Position numbers and translations under genes: made by a program. The notes beneath the pieces were generated by a model. The model worked only from the letters and a program-made list of their open reading frames with translations, was not told where the DNA came from and did not search any database. Below, in pieces: positions 35,576-48,110 of a stretch of 64,000 nucleotides of DNA. This stretch comes from Brachynemurus nebulosus. Its lineage: Eukaryota; Arthropoda; Insecta; Neuroptera; Myrmeleontidae. The stretch is from assembly GCA_035578155.1 (NCBI GenBank), contig JAPWDM010000016.1:453501-517500 (forward strand). The letters are read 5' to 3'. How positions within the stretch are numbered: the first letter of the stretch is position 1; each line of letters starts with the position of its first letter.

Positions 35576-37196
35576 TGTCACGGATGTGACAATTTTGTTT
35601 GCGCATAGAGTACATAAAGTATAATATTTTATTGACAATTTTGATCTTGTGTGATATCGATTCGTATTGATTAAAAATATTCGATATTGTTCTATCATAT
35701 ATATGCAGTGCGCAAACTCCAAGTTCACACCATATTTTCGTTCTTCGGTCTTTTAGTTTTAAAAAAATAATGTAGTTCAGTTTTAGTTTTACATTCGATT
35801 CTTTCGGCAAAGGGTAATTACTTAAACGTTTAAATAGTTAGTTTAGTATATCTTTGAACAAAAATTAAATAACATATTTCAATTTTAATGTACTTATTAG
35901 AAAATAAAATTATAAAGTAGGCTCTACTTTTTGCATGCGTAATAATTGAACCGGGCGTAGTAATACAGACATGTACTGTATGAGAGCAATGCATTGTAAC
36001 ATCTCAGGTATATAAACACTTGTGTTTTTGCATCAAGTAGGTAAAACACGCTTTCGTCATCCGCTCGGTACAATACTGTTATTGTATTTAAAAATGTATG
36101 ATGCAATATCATATTATTTTCTTTTCTCCTTGTAAAAAAAAAAGGAGGGTAATTTTATTTTAAATTCTAACCAAATAATGTAACGATATGTACTCTACAA
36201 AATTCTGTGTAATTTTTTGTAACAAATAATTCTACAATATGGCGTATTCGTGTTTGGAATTCCGAATTATAACATGAAGCAGATTTGGGTAATAACTAAA
36301 AAATTTCTTTTATTATTTTAATATAAATATTTTATAGGATTGGTTCCGTTATACCAATTCTATTCTTTATTCATTGAAGCACTACTGTGTTTTCAAATTT
36401 ATATAATATCGTCTTTTCTCAGCCAAATGTAATTAAGCATTTCTGTTGAAAGTTATTGCGATATTTAGATTTAATATTGTAAAATTATGTAAAATTCTAT
36501 TTTTATTGTAACAAAATTTATTTATTAATAATATAAAATTTCTCTTTAAGAAAAATTGTTATGTAACTTATTCACCATTTTGAATATTTTTTTAAACATC
36601 TTGTTAGCACCTTTTAAATTTTGAAATATTATGTAAAATTCTTACCATTTGCATCTTTAAATACAAATTTATACTCATTCAATTCACCCATTTTAAAATG
36701 TTCTCAAAAAAATGTGTCATTACTTGTTAGCTTTGAGTAACTTATTTAACCAGGAAAAACTTATTTAATATTAAATAAAGTTAGTTTTAAATTTAATTTC
36801 TAAAATTATTATTTACGATTTCCTACATACCATATTTACAGAAAACTAATTTCTTTTTTCAGTTTGAGCCCTATTAATAAATTTTATTTCTTTTTAATCA
36901 TATCTTAAATCTTATTGGGCTTTCCAACAGCGACATGGGCCCCGCTGTTAATTCCTGTAGTTATCCACGCGCTTTACTCTAACGGGCGTCGTCCCTAGTC
37001 CAGGAGCCGTGTCTTCTCATAGTACAGGTGCCGGTTCCTCTAATTTAACTCAATTCAAATTTCTTTATAATTTTAATTTTATTTAATGACACCTTCATTA
37101 GATTTGATTAATTAACCAATACTCAATAATAAATTCTTATTTTACGTATTTTTCCCTTATATACTAATTTTTTTTTTTTAATTTTTTTTTGTGTCA
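35576..37196 (+). repeat. Sense-orientation LTR, 1621 bp
   Basis: It begins TGTCACGGATGTGAC and ends TTTGTGTCA, thus TG...CA. It contains TATATAAA near 36009 with a possible start about 28 bp downstream, and a CCTCCTTTTTTTTTTACAAGGAG-like block near 36125-36145. The GC-richer stretch 36925-37040 lies near the 3' end. It is copied in reverse at 45144-46746 and 47145-48007. Confidence 0.85.
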
Positions 37197-37199
37197 TTT

Positions 37200-37213
37200 T
37201 GGTAGCAGGAGCC
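37200..37213 (+). promoter_or_regulatory. Primer binding site for initiator tRNA-Met
   Basis: TGGTAGCAG (37200-37208) is complementary to the CCA end of tRNA-iMet and lies three bases after the LTR. It is followed by GAGCC, which matches the next tRNA bases only with a one-base bulge. The tRNA piece found at 45086-45140 independently confirms the primer identity. Confidence 0.8.
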
Positions 37214-37894
37214 TTTAAGTGGTGCCTTAATGTAATTTTTTTTTTACATTTTGGTTCCGGAGCGTCTTTTCCTCTGGTATATTGCAATTAAATTTATTTA
37301 TATTTATATATATTTGAATATTTACTATAACTCGTTTCACAATTTAATTTTTTGTTTAAAACACACATTTATACTAACACGAACTAACATTACTAACACC
37401 GTACAGATTTCATAATTCTTACTAACATATTAACACACTAAACTAATTACTCAATTTTTTTTTCTTTTGTTACAATTTCCGGTAATATCTGCACCCACCC
37501 ACCCACCCCTTCACTAACATTATTAACCATACTAACGTACCCGTTACCTTTTTAATTTACTAACCATTACTAATACACTAACCCGATCAACATTTTCCGG
37601 TATTTTCTTAAAAACTCTCTTTATTATCCATACCTATAAATTCAGGTTTTCCAGAATTGATTTTTAGTAAATATTCAACCTACAAATTATTCCGCACATT
37701 CAGTGAATATTCTAACTTCAAATTTTCCCTTTTTACGGTAAATATTTAAGTATTTCGAATTTAAATTACAAAATTTAACTTATAAATACACTTAAAAAAT
37801 TTTTTTTTCTCTTCTTTTCTCCAATTCTGTTTATATGGTATGTTTGTAATATTAGGTATTAGCATTAATAAAGTAATAATTTTACATAAGTTAT

Positions 37895-37961
<67 letters not shown>

Positions 37962-38095
37962 AACTAAATAAGTTAAATTTCTTTAAATATTGGTATACGT
38001 TTCGGCGTATATTTCTATTTAAAACATTTTATTTTAGAAACCTTTATAGGTTGGGTTCGAATTTTTTTTTTCCGTGCTTGTTGTTTTCGCTAATC

Positions 38096-39444
38096 ATGAG
38101 TTCACAGGACGAAGCTACATCAGAACCTCTAGTGTATTTGGATGCAAACCAGCCCCAGACGTCACCTCCAAACCTTCAAAATGTTATCGAGTGCCTGTGA
38201 AACATTATTAGTGTATGGCGGATTTTTATCCGTATTTAAACATACACCAATATTCATATGTTCACTTAATGTCCAGCTTTGGCTGATACTTGAACACTCG
38301 ATGTACTTTGGCAAATGGCCAATTCATTATGTTAATTAAAATTGACATAGTGTTTGAAAAATTACCAAACTGGATCGGCTGGGACTCGAACCCGGATCTC
38401 TTGGTTACCAGCCAAGCGCCTTACCAACTAGGCCACCGATCACTTGTTCGAGTGCCACTCCAATTCAGTAATCAATCAAACACAACCTCTCTCTAATGCG
38501 AGACGCAGTTTTATACTTTTAATTTCAAATGTTATCGAGTGCCTGTGAAACATTATTAGTGTATGGCGGATTTTTATCCGTATATGGCGGATTTTTATCG
38601 GTGGCCTAGTTGGTAAGGCGCTTGGCTGGTAACCAAGAGATCCGGGTTCGAGTCCCAGCCGATCCAGTTTGGTAATTTTTCAAACACTATGTCAATTTTA
38701 ATTAACATAATGAATTGGCCATTTGCCAAAGTACATCGAGTGTTCAAGTATCAGCCAAAGCTGGACATTAAGTGAACATATGAATATTGGTGTATGTTTA
38801 AATACGGATAAAAATCCGCCATACACTAATAATGTTTCACAGGCACTCGATAACATTTGAAATTAAAAGTATAAAACTGCGTCTCGCATTAGAGAGAGGT
38901 TGTGTTTGATTGATTACTGAATTGGAGTGGCACTCGAACAAGTGATCGGTGGCCTAGTTGGTAAGGCGCTTGGCTGGTAACCAAGAGATCCGGGTTCGAG
39001 TCCCAGCCGATCCAGTTTGGTAATTTTTCAAACACTATGTCAATTGTAATTCACATTTAAATTGGTAAAATTTGCGAATGTCCCACAGAATTTTTCTGAA
39101 TTTCTCGAGTTCAGGAGATAATTTCCCGAACTCGTCTCTATCAACATAAAGTTGAACCAAATTCAATAAAATCAACTCAGTTAGTCAGTCCCACACCTCC
39201 AGTAAATACAAATGCTAAAACATCTGTAACAAATACTGCTAGTCCGTCTGCTAGTGGTCAGCGTAAACCTTTTTGCCGCTATTGTAAGCGTACTGGGCAT
39301 ACAATAGATAATTGTTTGCGCAAAAGAAATTCTAATAACACTATACTTGCAACTTTAAGTAACAGTCGTCCGTCGTCAAATCCATTTATCGAAAATGACA
39401 ATCAGAATACCGACCTATCTATTTCAAATCAAAATTTTCGGTAA
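38096..39444 (+). pseudogene. gag of the Ty3/gypsy element
   Basis: A likely start ATG (38096) follows the leader and encodes a Ser/Gln-rich N-terminus. After about 70 bp it is interrupted by the SINE array. The end of gag resumes near 39130 and includes one zinc knuckle, CRYCKRTGHTIDNC (39274-39315, CCHC spacing 2-4-4), which packages RNA. It stops at TAA 39442-39444. The middle of gag is missing or scrambled, so it cannot form capsids. Confidence 0.75.
38170..39050. repeat. Inverted array of tRNA-Thr-derived SINEs inside gag
   Basis: Three tRNA-like heads are present: minus strand 38372-38441, plus strand 38599-38665 and 38944-39013. Each has the B box GGTTCGAGTCC, the anticodon loop CTGGTAA (GGT, Thr) and an A box in GTGGCCTAGTTGG. 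Bodies and tails are nearly identical in all copies and end AACATTTGAAATT. A spacer with GAGACGCAGTTTTATAC joins units with a period of about 340-350 bp on both sides. The arms meet at about 38583-38598, giving a near-perfect large palindrome. It lies within gag, so it arrived after the gypsy element. Confidence 0.85.
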
Positions 39445-40749
39445 ATTACCCAAACTGCTTTAGCTTTAAATATACTTTACCTGTCATTAACATAAACATT
39501 TATGGTACTGAAGGTGTCGCTCTCCTCGACTCTGGTTCGACTTTGAGCGCTGTTTCTTCGAAATTTTTTGAGAAATTAGTTAAAATTAACCCTAAGTTAA
39601 AGTATTTTAGAACTGAAATACAAGCTTCTTTACCCGGAAGTAATAAAATTTTCTTCCGGAAAGCTGTAAATTTACATTTCAAAATCTCCACATTATCTTG
39701 GAATCAAACATTCTACATTTGTAATGATTTGCCGTTCGATGTTTTATTGGGTTCACCAGCTTTAACCTTTTGTTGCATAATTATTAATTTTTATAATAAA
39801 AATATTACATTTTCACACAACAAAGGTTTGGTTGTAGATTTTATATCTATTCCCAATGAAATGTCGAATCGTATCAGTGTAATGTTGGACGGTACTTCAG
39901 TTCTAAATACTACACAACAAACCCGATTAAATAATATAGTTAAGAAACATAAAAAAGTTTTATCTAAGATACCGGGTCGTGCAAAAAATTTCGAATATCA
40001 CTTACATCTTAAACAAAATGTGGTAATAGCAAAAAAGCCCTATTATCTATCACCAGAGCGTACCTTGTTATTGGAGCAACATCTTCAGGAACTACTCAAA
40101 TTGGGTATCATTTCACGGTCCCAATCTCCGTATGCTAGTCCCGTATTTTTTGTAAAGAAGACTAACGGTCTTCGTCTCGTTGGAGACTATAGATTTATCA
40201 ATTCTTATTTGACATACGACCCCTTAACCGCTGTTTCGATGAATTCGATATTTATGCAAATGGGTAATTCAAAAATTTTTAGTGTCGTCGATTTATCACA
40301 ATACTTTTATCAAATTCCCTTAGCAGAAGAATCAAAGAAATATACTGCTATCATTACGACATTTGGTCATTTTCATTTCAATGTCGTACCCTTCGGTCTT
40401 TGTAACTCAGCGCAAGCGCTCTTCAGGTACTTGATGACTGAGCTCGCCGATTTTCGTAGGGAATTTCTTTTAATTTATTACGACGACTTGATTATCCATA
40501 GCCCAGATGTCGAATCTCATCTGAAGCACATTGAACTATTACTTTCTAGATTAAGAAAATTAAATCTTACTATAAATCCAGACAAGGTGCAATTTTGTAA
40601 AGCACGTCTTAAAATTTTGGGTCATTCTGTGTCTGCTTCTGGCCGTTTACCGTTAGAAGATCGTGTAGAGGCAATTAAAAATTTGCCAATCCCAAGAAAT
40701 TTAAAGGAGCTTCAGAAACTACGCACAAATCGTAGCACCTTTAAATTCC
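39399..40749 (+). pseudogene. Ty3/gypsy pol, protease and reverse transcriptase
   Basis: The frame opens at 39399 and overlaps gag by 46 nt in the -1 frame. The slippery heptamer AAATTTT (A AAT TTT in gag frame, 39432-39438) lies just before the gag stop. Next come the aspartic protease (LLDSGST, near 39520), a linker, and the RT core. The core has a substrate-contact block LRLVGDYRFIN, a catalytic Asp in SVVDLSQYF and the active site YYDD (40476-40487) in place of the commoner YVDD or YIDD. After NLKELQK (about 40719) the conserved region that normally follows is absent, and the sequence runs into the piggyBac insertion. The pieces on either side of it are also in different frames, so pol was already damaged. 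Confidence 0.85.
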
Positions 40750-41274
40750 TTAACCTTCCAGTAGTCGCACCTATATTCGTAGCACTAATAGTCGCATTTG
40801 GTGTAGGAGACCATTCAATATTTTTGAGTTCTTTTAATGATTACTGATAAAATAAAATATAAAAACTATTTTTTTAATTTACTTCAACCCTTTACAATCC
40901 CAAAAACTAATTAAATAATTTAAATATCAGTTACTTGAAAAATTCAATGGAAATTTCTAAATTGTAGCAAAATTGTAAGTTTAATATATTAAATAAAAAA
41001 AAAGCTAATATTTCTGGAAAATTAAAGAAATTTTCTTTACTATGTTGCAATTACATAATTAACGAAATGTTAGTTCAATGAACTACAGTTAAAATTTAAA
41101 ATTTACGAGAAATATTTGAAATTATTTTAGACATAAAACTAGCGTGTTCATTTCTTGTATTAACAATAAGTTTTATATTATTTTTTACATTATTTTGATA
41201 ACACCATCAGAGTTTTAAACTGGATAAAAGGTGATTATAGGTTTACTTTTAATAATATACAACTTTATTATTAT

Positions 41275-43014
41275 TTAATTAGTTTTATTATTTATTTGCC
41301 ATTTATTTGTTTTACATGTATTGCATATGGGTATGCAATGCTCCAAACATAAAAATTTGCTGCACTGAAAACACTGAAATCGAGTTTTTCGATTTTTCTG
41401 TGATGGGCAAACTTGACAAGGATATCGATGTACAGTATTTGGACCTGGAATCTGTTCCAATTTGGGACGTTTCCCAGTGATTCTTGTAATGATTTCTTTT
41501 ATATATTGGGGAACTTGCTTATTGTTTAACCGATCTTCTAATTGTTTCTCCAATAACTGTAAAGCTAATTCTTTTAAAAATTGTCTTCTGTTGATGGTTG
41601 TGTTATTATTTGATTTAAAAATAACCATAGAATTAATTCCAGCCATATTTAACATTGAAAAGAACACGGTAAGCGGCCAACGTCTAGAATTACGACTTAC
41701 GCTATATGCTTCGCACATTTTGTCAGCTACGTCGACACCACCTTTTGTTAAATTATAAAAAGTTACTATTTCTTGCTTCCTTTCTTCTCCAGTTGAGTTG
41801 TCAATGGCGTCATCGTGGTGCATTGTTGATAATAAAAGAACATTTTTCATCTTTTTTGGTATATATGAAACCAGTGTTATATCGTTATGGAAACCAAACA
41901 GGCTAGATTTAATTTCACGCTTATTATCAAGCATGAGTGGTGGTATCTCCGGTTTATTCTTTCGAAGTGTACCTACTATAGTAATATTGTTTTCCAGTAA
42001 ATATTCCGCTAATTTAACACTGGTGAACCAATTATCACAGGAGATGTTTCTACCGGTTCCTACAACAGGTTGTACTAATCGCTTTACCACTTCAAGAGAA
42101 CTCCAGTTTGTTTCATATGGCCCTTTGGGTTGTTGTCCACAATAAATTTCTAAATTAGACGTATAAAAAGTTCTTGCATCCACCAATAAAAATATTTTGA
42201 TGCCATATTTTGCCGGTTTATTTGGCATGAATTGTCTAAAAGGACAGCGACCACGAAAAGATTCAAGTTTTTCGTCGATCGTTAGATATTCGCCAGGTGT
42301 ATAAGCCTCTTTACAGTTGCTAACAAACTGGTCAAAAATATCTCTAATCGGTGCCAATTTATCAATATTTCTTCGTATTTCTCGTGTCTCAAAATCGTCA
42401 AATCTTAGACATCGTAATAAAAATAAAAACCTACATTTTGACATGGTCGCTAAAAATATCTCTGGTGCCATTCCTTTATTATCCCAAAGATCATCAACGT
42501 TCAATCGAGATGATTTTAAACATCCCGCTAAGTATAATAGACCAATTAGCGCATTTATTTCAGTTTCATTCGTAGGCAACGCATCTCTTGGTCGAGAATA
42601 TTTTTCCGCTTCTTTTTGAATATACTTATTTGTGTAATGTACAATTGTACCTAAAATAAAATTATCCAAAAAATTCGACCAACACTCCAAAGCCGTTTTT
42701 GAAGTTTTAGCACTTCCTTTTGGTCCAGGTAAATGAACGACAAGATTATGGCTTCTAGTTCTAACCGTTTTTACATTTACGTCCTTCCGCCATTTGGTTT
42801 TTTTATCTTTTCCAACAAAATATGATGATGTTGACCTTTTAGCTGGGGGAAGATACTCAGAATCATCTAAATTCATGTCAGAATCAGAAATATCCTGTTC
42901 TGTGTCTGTGTCATGCTCACTATTTATTACAAAATCGCTTTCATCAGAATCAGATTTGTCATCTATAAAATCTAAATCTGGTTCTTGCAAATCCTTCAAT
43001 GTACTTGCATCCAT
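41275..43014 (-). CDS. piggyBac-like transposase
   Basis: This intact 579-codon frame, from ATG 43014 to stop 41275, has the usual length for the family. An acidic, Ser/Asp-rich N-terminus (1-60) is followed by the DDE_Tnp_1_7 domain. Asp247 lies in LTIDEKLESFRGRCPFR, Asp327 in ISCDNWFTS, and Asp428 with Asp431 in KGGVDVADKM. These correspond to the three catalytic Asp of piggyBac. The Cys/His-rich C-terminal domain (533-567: Cys533, 536, 548, 551, 556, His559, Cys560, 564, 567) is the end-binding cross-brace zinc module. It cuts and pastes DNA at TTAA, leaving no scar. No inactivating change is visible. The promoter region is interrupted by a MITE, so expression is uncertain. Confidence 0.93.
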   Translation of the reverse strand: MDASTLKDLQEPDLDFIDDKSDSDESDFVINSEHDTDTEQDISDSDMNLDDSEYLPPAKRSTSSYFVGKDKKTKWRKDVNVKTVRTRSHNLVVHLPGPKGSAKTSKTALECWSNFLDNFILGTIVHYTNKYIQKEAEKYSRPRDALPTNETEINALIGLLYLAGCLKSSRLNVDDLWDNKGMAPEIFLATMSKCRFLFLLRCLRFDDFETREIRRNIDKLAPIRDIFDQFVSNCKEAYTPGEYLTIDEKLESFRGRCPFRQFMPNKPAKYGIKIFLLVDARTFYTSNLEIYCGQQPKGPYETNWSSLEVVKRLVQPVVGTGRNISCDNWFTSVKLAEYLLENNITIVGTLRKNKPEIPPLMLDNKREIKSSLFGFHNDITLVSYIPKKMKNVLLLSTMHHDDAIDNSTGEERKQEIVTFYNLTKGGVDVADKMCEAYSVSRNSRRWPLTVFFSMLNMAGINSMVIFKSNNNTTINRRQFLKELALQLLEKQLEDRLNNKQVPQYIKEIITRITGKRPKLEQIPGPNTVHRYPCQVCPSQKNRKTRFQCFQCSKFLCLEHCIPICNTCKTNKWQINNKTN

Positions 43015-43060
43015 TTGAACTAAAAAGAAATTTTATATTATGTTATTTTTCAACTATATA

Positions 43061-43287
43061 TACCAATACCTCAATTTGCGTCGTGGTTATGTTACAAAAA
43101 AACACGACGCGAATTGAAACGACGCAAAGTGAATTATGATTTTCTATAGCAAAAATTAAAGACTCGAACCCAAAACAACGCAACTTCGAAAATCTAACGA
43201 CACACAGTGAAAATTAGTACTAATTCAGCAGCCACACAACTTCGAAAAAACGCAAAACGAAACGACGCAAAGTGAGGTATTGGTGTA
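43061..43287. mobile_element. MITE inside the piggyBac element
   Basis: TACCAATACCTCAATTTGCG at 43061 mirrors CGCAAAGTGAGGTATTGGTG near 43267-43286. Inner ACGACGC and AACTTCGAAAA words also repeat. It lies 47 bp upstream of the transposase start, within the likely promoter or leader. This is the innermost level of nesting in the 30584-51928 region. Confidence 0.65.
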
Positions 43288-43688
43288 GTTTAGTAAATAA
43301 ATAAAAAATAAATACAGTAAATAAATACTTACAAAATGTTTTTGTTCCCAATATTAAAAAAAATAATAATAATAATGAATCACAAACCAGTTTCAATAAA
43401 TAAAACAAATAGGTATCACTTCGAATTATATTTTCATGTACTGTCTGTTTACCGTTCAAATTCAAACTGTTCAAACTTTAGTACTCGCACGTGGTGTGTG
43501 AGACCGTTAATGCTTCTAGTCAACAAAGAAAGAGCTTCTGTTAGTTGGACTGAAGAATGACAGTTAGCAAATACAATTCTAGGAAGGTACAGGAAGTATT
43601 AAAACAATGCAATCAACTATTAAAAAAAAAACTACAGACATAAATATCGGTCGGTCTGTGAGACCAGCTGCGACTAGTGGAAGGTTAA

Positions 43689-45085
43689 AAAAGAAAAATG
43701 ATAAATTTCAAATACGTGACGAGCATACCACAGCAATTCGTATCTTGAAGGAAGCACTTAGTACACCACCTATATTAAAATTTCCAAATTTTAATTATCC
43801 GTTAGTTTTAACCTGCGATGCTAGTGCAAACGGGATCGCAGGCGTGCTACAAAATCAATTACCAGAGGGATTATTCCCCATTGAATATTTTTCACGAAAA
43901 TTACATGGGGCACAGGTTCGATATAATTCTTATGAACTTGAGCTTTTATCTGTTGTCAACTCGGTACTCCATTTTAAGGATTATCTTGTTGGCAGGCATT
44001 TTATTATCGAATGTGATTGTGCAGCCGTTAATTGGTTTGCAAATACCCCACGTAAATTTTCAAAACTTTCAAGGTGACTACTCCTTCTTTCTGGATTCGA
44101 TTTTGAATTAAGATCCATAAAAGGTAAAGATAATGTAATAGCAGATACCTTAAGTAGATTATTTTCACATAATGATCATGATGATCAAAATCTAGATTCA
44201 AATCCTCAGTTGCAGGATCCAACAGAAGTGCTGTTTCAGCTTATGCATACCCCTGATGGTTACGTGTCTATTAGCCATGCACAGCGACTAGATGATGAGT
44301 GTAAACTCATTTTATCTGACCTTGAGTCAGGTATTAAATGTAATAACTTTACACTATCCAACGGTCTCTTGTGTAAGCTCGTAGGCAGGCGTAGGCTTAA
44401 ACGTATTGTACTTCCATCTTCTATGTTGGATTTTGTAATTGAATATTTTCCTACAATATCTCATTATGGTTTAACGAAATGTTACAGGGCAATTGCGCGA
44501 CGATTTACGCATCCGCAACTCTTCAAGCGTTGTAAGGAATATATTCAGAACTGTCAAACATGCGCCGTGGTGAAACCAGCCAATGTGTCAAATGAGCTAC
44601 AAATGCAGTCCATACCACCCGAAGCTGTTTGGTCGCGGCTCCACGTGGATTACGCTGGCCCATTAATTATATCGTCATCAAAAAAGTATCGATACATATT
44701 TTTGGTCATTGATGCGTATTCAAAATGGCTGATAGCGCTTCCGACGCGTCGAGCAACTGCTGAAACTACCGTGGCATTGCTGAAGTCTATATTCTTCACG
44801 TATGGATTTCCATCTCTAATTGTGAGCGACAATGGTCCGGCCTTTAAGTCGAATCACTATCAAGATTTTCTGTTCCAACATGCGGTTAAGCCTATTTTCA
44901 CGACTCCGTATTCACCTCGTTCCAATGCAGCGGAGAGGGCTATACAAACTGTTAAAACCAACTTAACAGCCCTTCTATTACATAATTCGCTGAGGCATAA
45001 AGATTGGTCGGAAGTTTTGCCATCAGTCGTGTTTCATTATAACCGTTCGTACCAAACCGCAATTAATTGTTCACCAGCAGAAGTC
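43689..45085 (+). pseudogene. Ty3/gypsy pol, RNase H and integrase
   Basis: After the piggyBac right end the frame continues with a DEHTTAIRILKEAL block. RNase H follows (LTCDASANGIAGVL, the ELELLSVV Glu, FIIECDCAAVNW), then a TGA at 44075-44077 where the family has Trp. The same frame then continues with VIADTLSR. In integrase the zinc-binding module is incomplete: one His in ISHYG and CQTC are clear, but the first His is not. The catalytic Asp, Asp and Glu are present in LHVDYAGP, VSDNGPAF and NAAERAIQTVK. It breaks off after NCSPAE and fuses to tRNA sequence. One nonsense codon and the truncation make it inactive. Confidence 0.85.
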
Positions 45086-45140
45086 AGCAGAAGGGCCCAT
45101 AACCCAGAGGTCCGTGGATCGAAACCACGCTCTGCTACCA
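45086..45140 (+). tRNA. Partial initiator tRNA-Met with CCA, fused between integrase and antisense LTR
   Basis: The sequence from GGGCCCATAACCCAG (45093; half of the anticodon stem, the CAT anticodon and its 3' side) runs through the variable bases AGGTC and the T arm CGTGGATCGAAACCACG. It ends with CTCTGCTA and CCA (45138-45140). The T loop ATCGAAA instead of TTCRAAT is diagnostic of eukaryotic initiator tRNA. The D arm and 5' anticodon stem are missing; AGCAG at 45086-45090 may be the tRNA 5' end or a copy of the same word in integrase. CCA is not encoded in eukaryotic tRNA genes, so this DNA was copied from mature tRNA. It is not a functional tRNA gene. Confidence 0.88.
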
Positions 45141-45143
45141 AAA

Positions 45144-46746
45144 TGACACAAAAAAAAATTAAAAAAAAAAAAATTAGTATATAAGGGAAAAATACGTAAA
45201 ATAAGAATTTATTATTGAGTATTGGTTAATTAATCAAATCTAATGAAGGTGTCATTAAATAAAATTAAAATTATAAAGAAATTTGAATTGAGTTAAATTA
45301 GAGGAACCGGCACCTGTACTATGAGAAGACACGGCTCCTGGACTAGGGACGACGCCCGTTAGAGTAAAGCGCGTGGATAACTACAGGAATTAACAGCGGG
45401 GCCCATGTCGCTGTTGGAAAGCCCAATAAGATTTAAGATATGATTAAAAAGAAATAAAATTTATTAATAGGGCTCAAACTGAAAAAAGAAATTAGTTTTC
45501 TGTAAATATGGTATGTAGGAAATCGTAAATAATAATTTTAGAAATTAAATTTAAAACTAACTTTATTTAATATTAAATAAGTTTTTCCTGGTTAAATAAG
45601 TTACTCAAAGCTAACAAGTAATGACACATTTTTTTGAGAACATTTTAAAATGGGTGAATTGAATGAGTATAAATTTGTATTTAAAGATGCAAATGGTAAG
45701 AATTTTACATAATATTTCAAAATTTAAAAGGTGCTAACAAGATGTTTAAAAAAATATTCAAAATGGTGAATAAGTTACATAACAATTTTTCTTAAAGAGA
45801 AATTTTATATTATTAATAAATAAATTTTGTTACAATAAAAATAGAATTTTACATAATTTTACAATATTAAATCTAAATATCGCAATAACTTTCAACAGAA
45901 ATGCTTAATTACATTTGGCTGAGAAAAGACGATATTATATAAATTTGAAAACACAGTAGTGCTTCAATGAATAAAGAATAGAATTGGTATAACGGAACCA
46001 ATCCTATAAAATATTTATATTAAAATAATAAAAGAAATTTTTTAGTTATTACCCAAATCTGCTTCATGTTATAATTCGGAATTCCAAACACGAATACGCC
46101 ATATTGTAGAATTATTTGTTACAAAAAATTACACAGAATTTTGTAGAGTACATATCGTTACATTATTTGGTTAGAATTTAAAATAAAATTACCCTCCTTT
46201 TTTTTTTACAAGGAGAAAAGAAAATAATATGATATTGCATCATACATTTTTAAATACAATAACAGTATTGTACCGAGCGGATGACGAAAGCGTGTTTTAC
46301 CTACTTGATGCAAAAACACAAGTGTTTATATACCTGAGATGTTACAATGCATTGCTCTCATACAGTACATGTCTGTATTACTACGCCCGGTTCAATTATT
46401 ACGCATGCAAAAAGTAGAGCCTACTTTATAATTTTATTTTCTAATAAGTACATTAAAATTGAAATATGTTATTTAATTTTTGTTCAAAGATATACTAAAC
46501 GAACTATTTAAACGTTTAAGTAATTACCCTTTGCCGAAAGAATCGAATGTAAAACTAAAACTGAACTACATTATTTTTTTAAAACTAAAAGACCGAAGAA
46601 CGAAAATATGGTGTGAACTTGGAGTTTGCGCACTGCATATATATGATAGAACAATATCGAATATTTTTAATCAATACGAATCGATATCACACAAGATCAA
46701 AATTGTCAATAAAATATTATACTTTATGTACTCTATGCGCAAACAA
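45144..46746 (-). repeat. Antisense LTR, copy 1
   Basis: This is the reverse complement of 35595-37196, identical wherever I compared long blocks. It is preceded by AAA (45141-45143), the complement of the TTT spacer between LTR and PBS. It lacks the outer 19 bases of the LTR and joins integrase sequence again at 46750. Confidence 0.9.
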
Positions 46747-46749
46747 GCA

Positions 46750-48110
<1,361 letters not shown>

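Larger units (their letters stand above)
40754..43684 (-). mobile_element. piggyBac-like transposon, complete ends and transposase
   Basis: TTAA lies on both sides (40750-40753 and 43685-43688). The ends CCTTCCAGTAGTCGCA and TGCGACTAGTGGAAGG are inverted with one mismatch in 16. Subterminal GTAGCAC/AGTCGCA-like words follow at the left and GGTCTGTGAGACCA at the right. It carries one transposase gene on the minus strand. Insertion is inside gypsy pol. A MITE (43061-43287) sits between the gene and the right end. Confidence 0.92.

Noticed and set aside
35924..36112. 62- and 97-codon frames found repeatedly near 35517-36112, 46229-46764 and 47773-48120
   Set aside because: They recur only because the LTR is present in three copies; no family motif and they run antisense through the LTR.
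38372..39013. Three tRNA-Thr-like sequences as functional tRNA genes
   Set aside because: Each is joined to a conserved non-tRNA body and tail, has a shortened acceptor stem and an unusual GGT anticodon; they are SINE heads.
43336..43560. 74-codon plus-strand frame beside the piggyBac transposase
   Set aside because: Lies in the non-coding right part of the piggyBac element with no homology to any domain I recognise.
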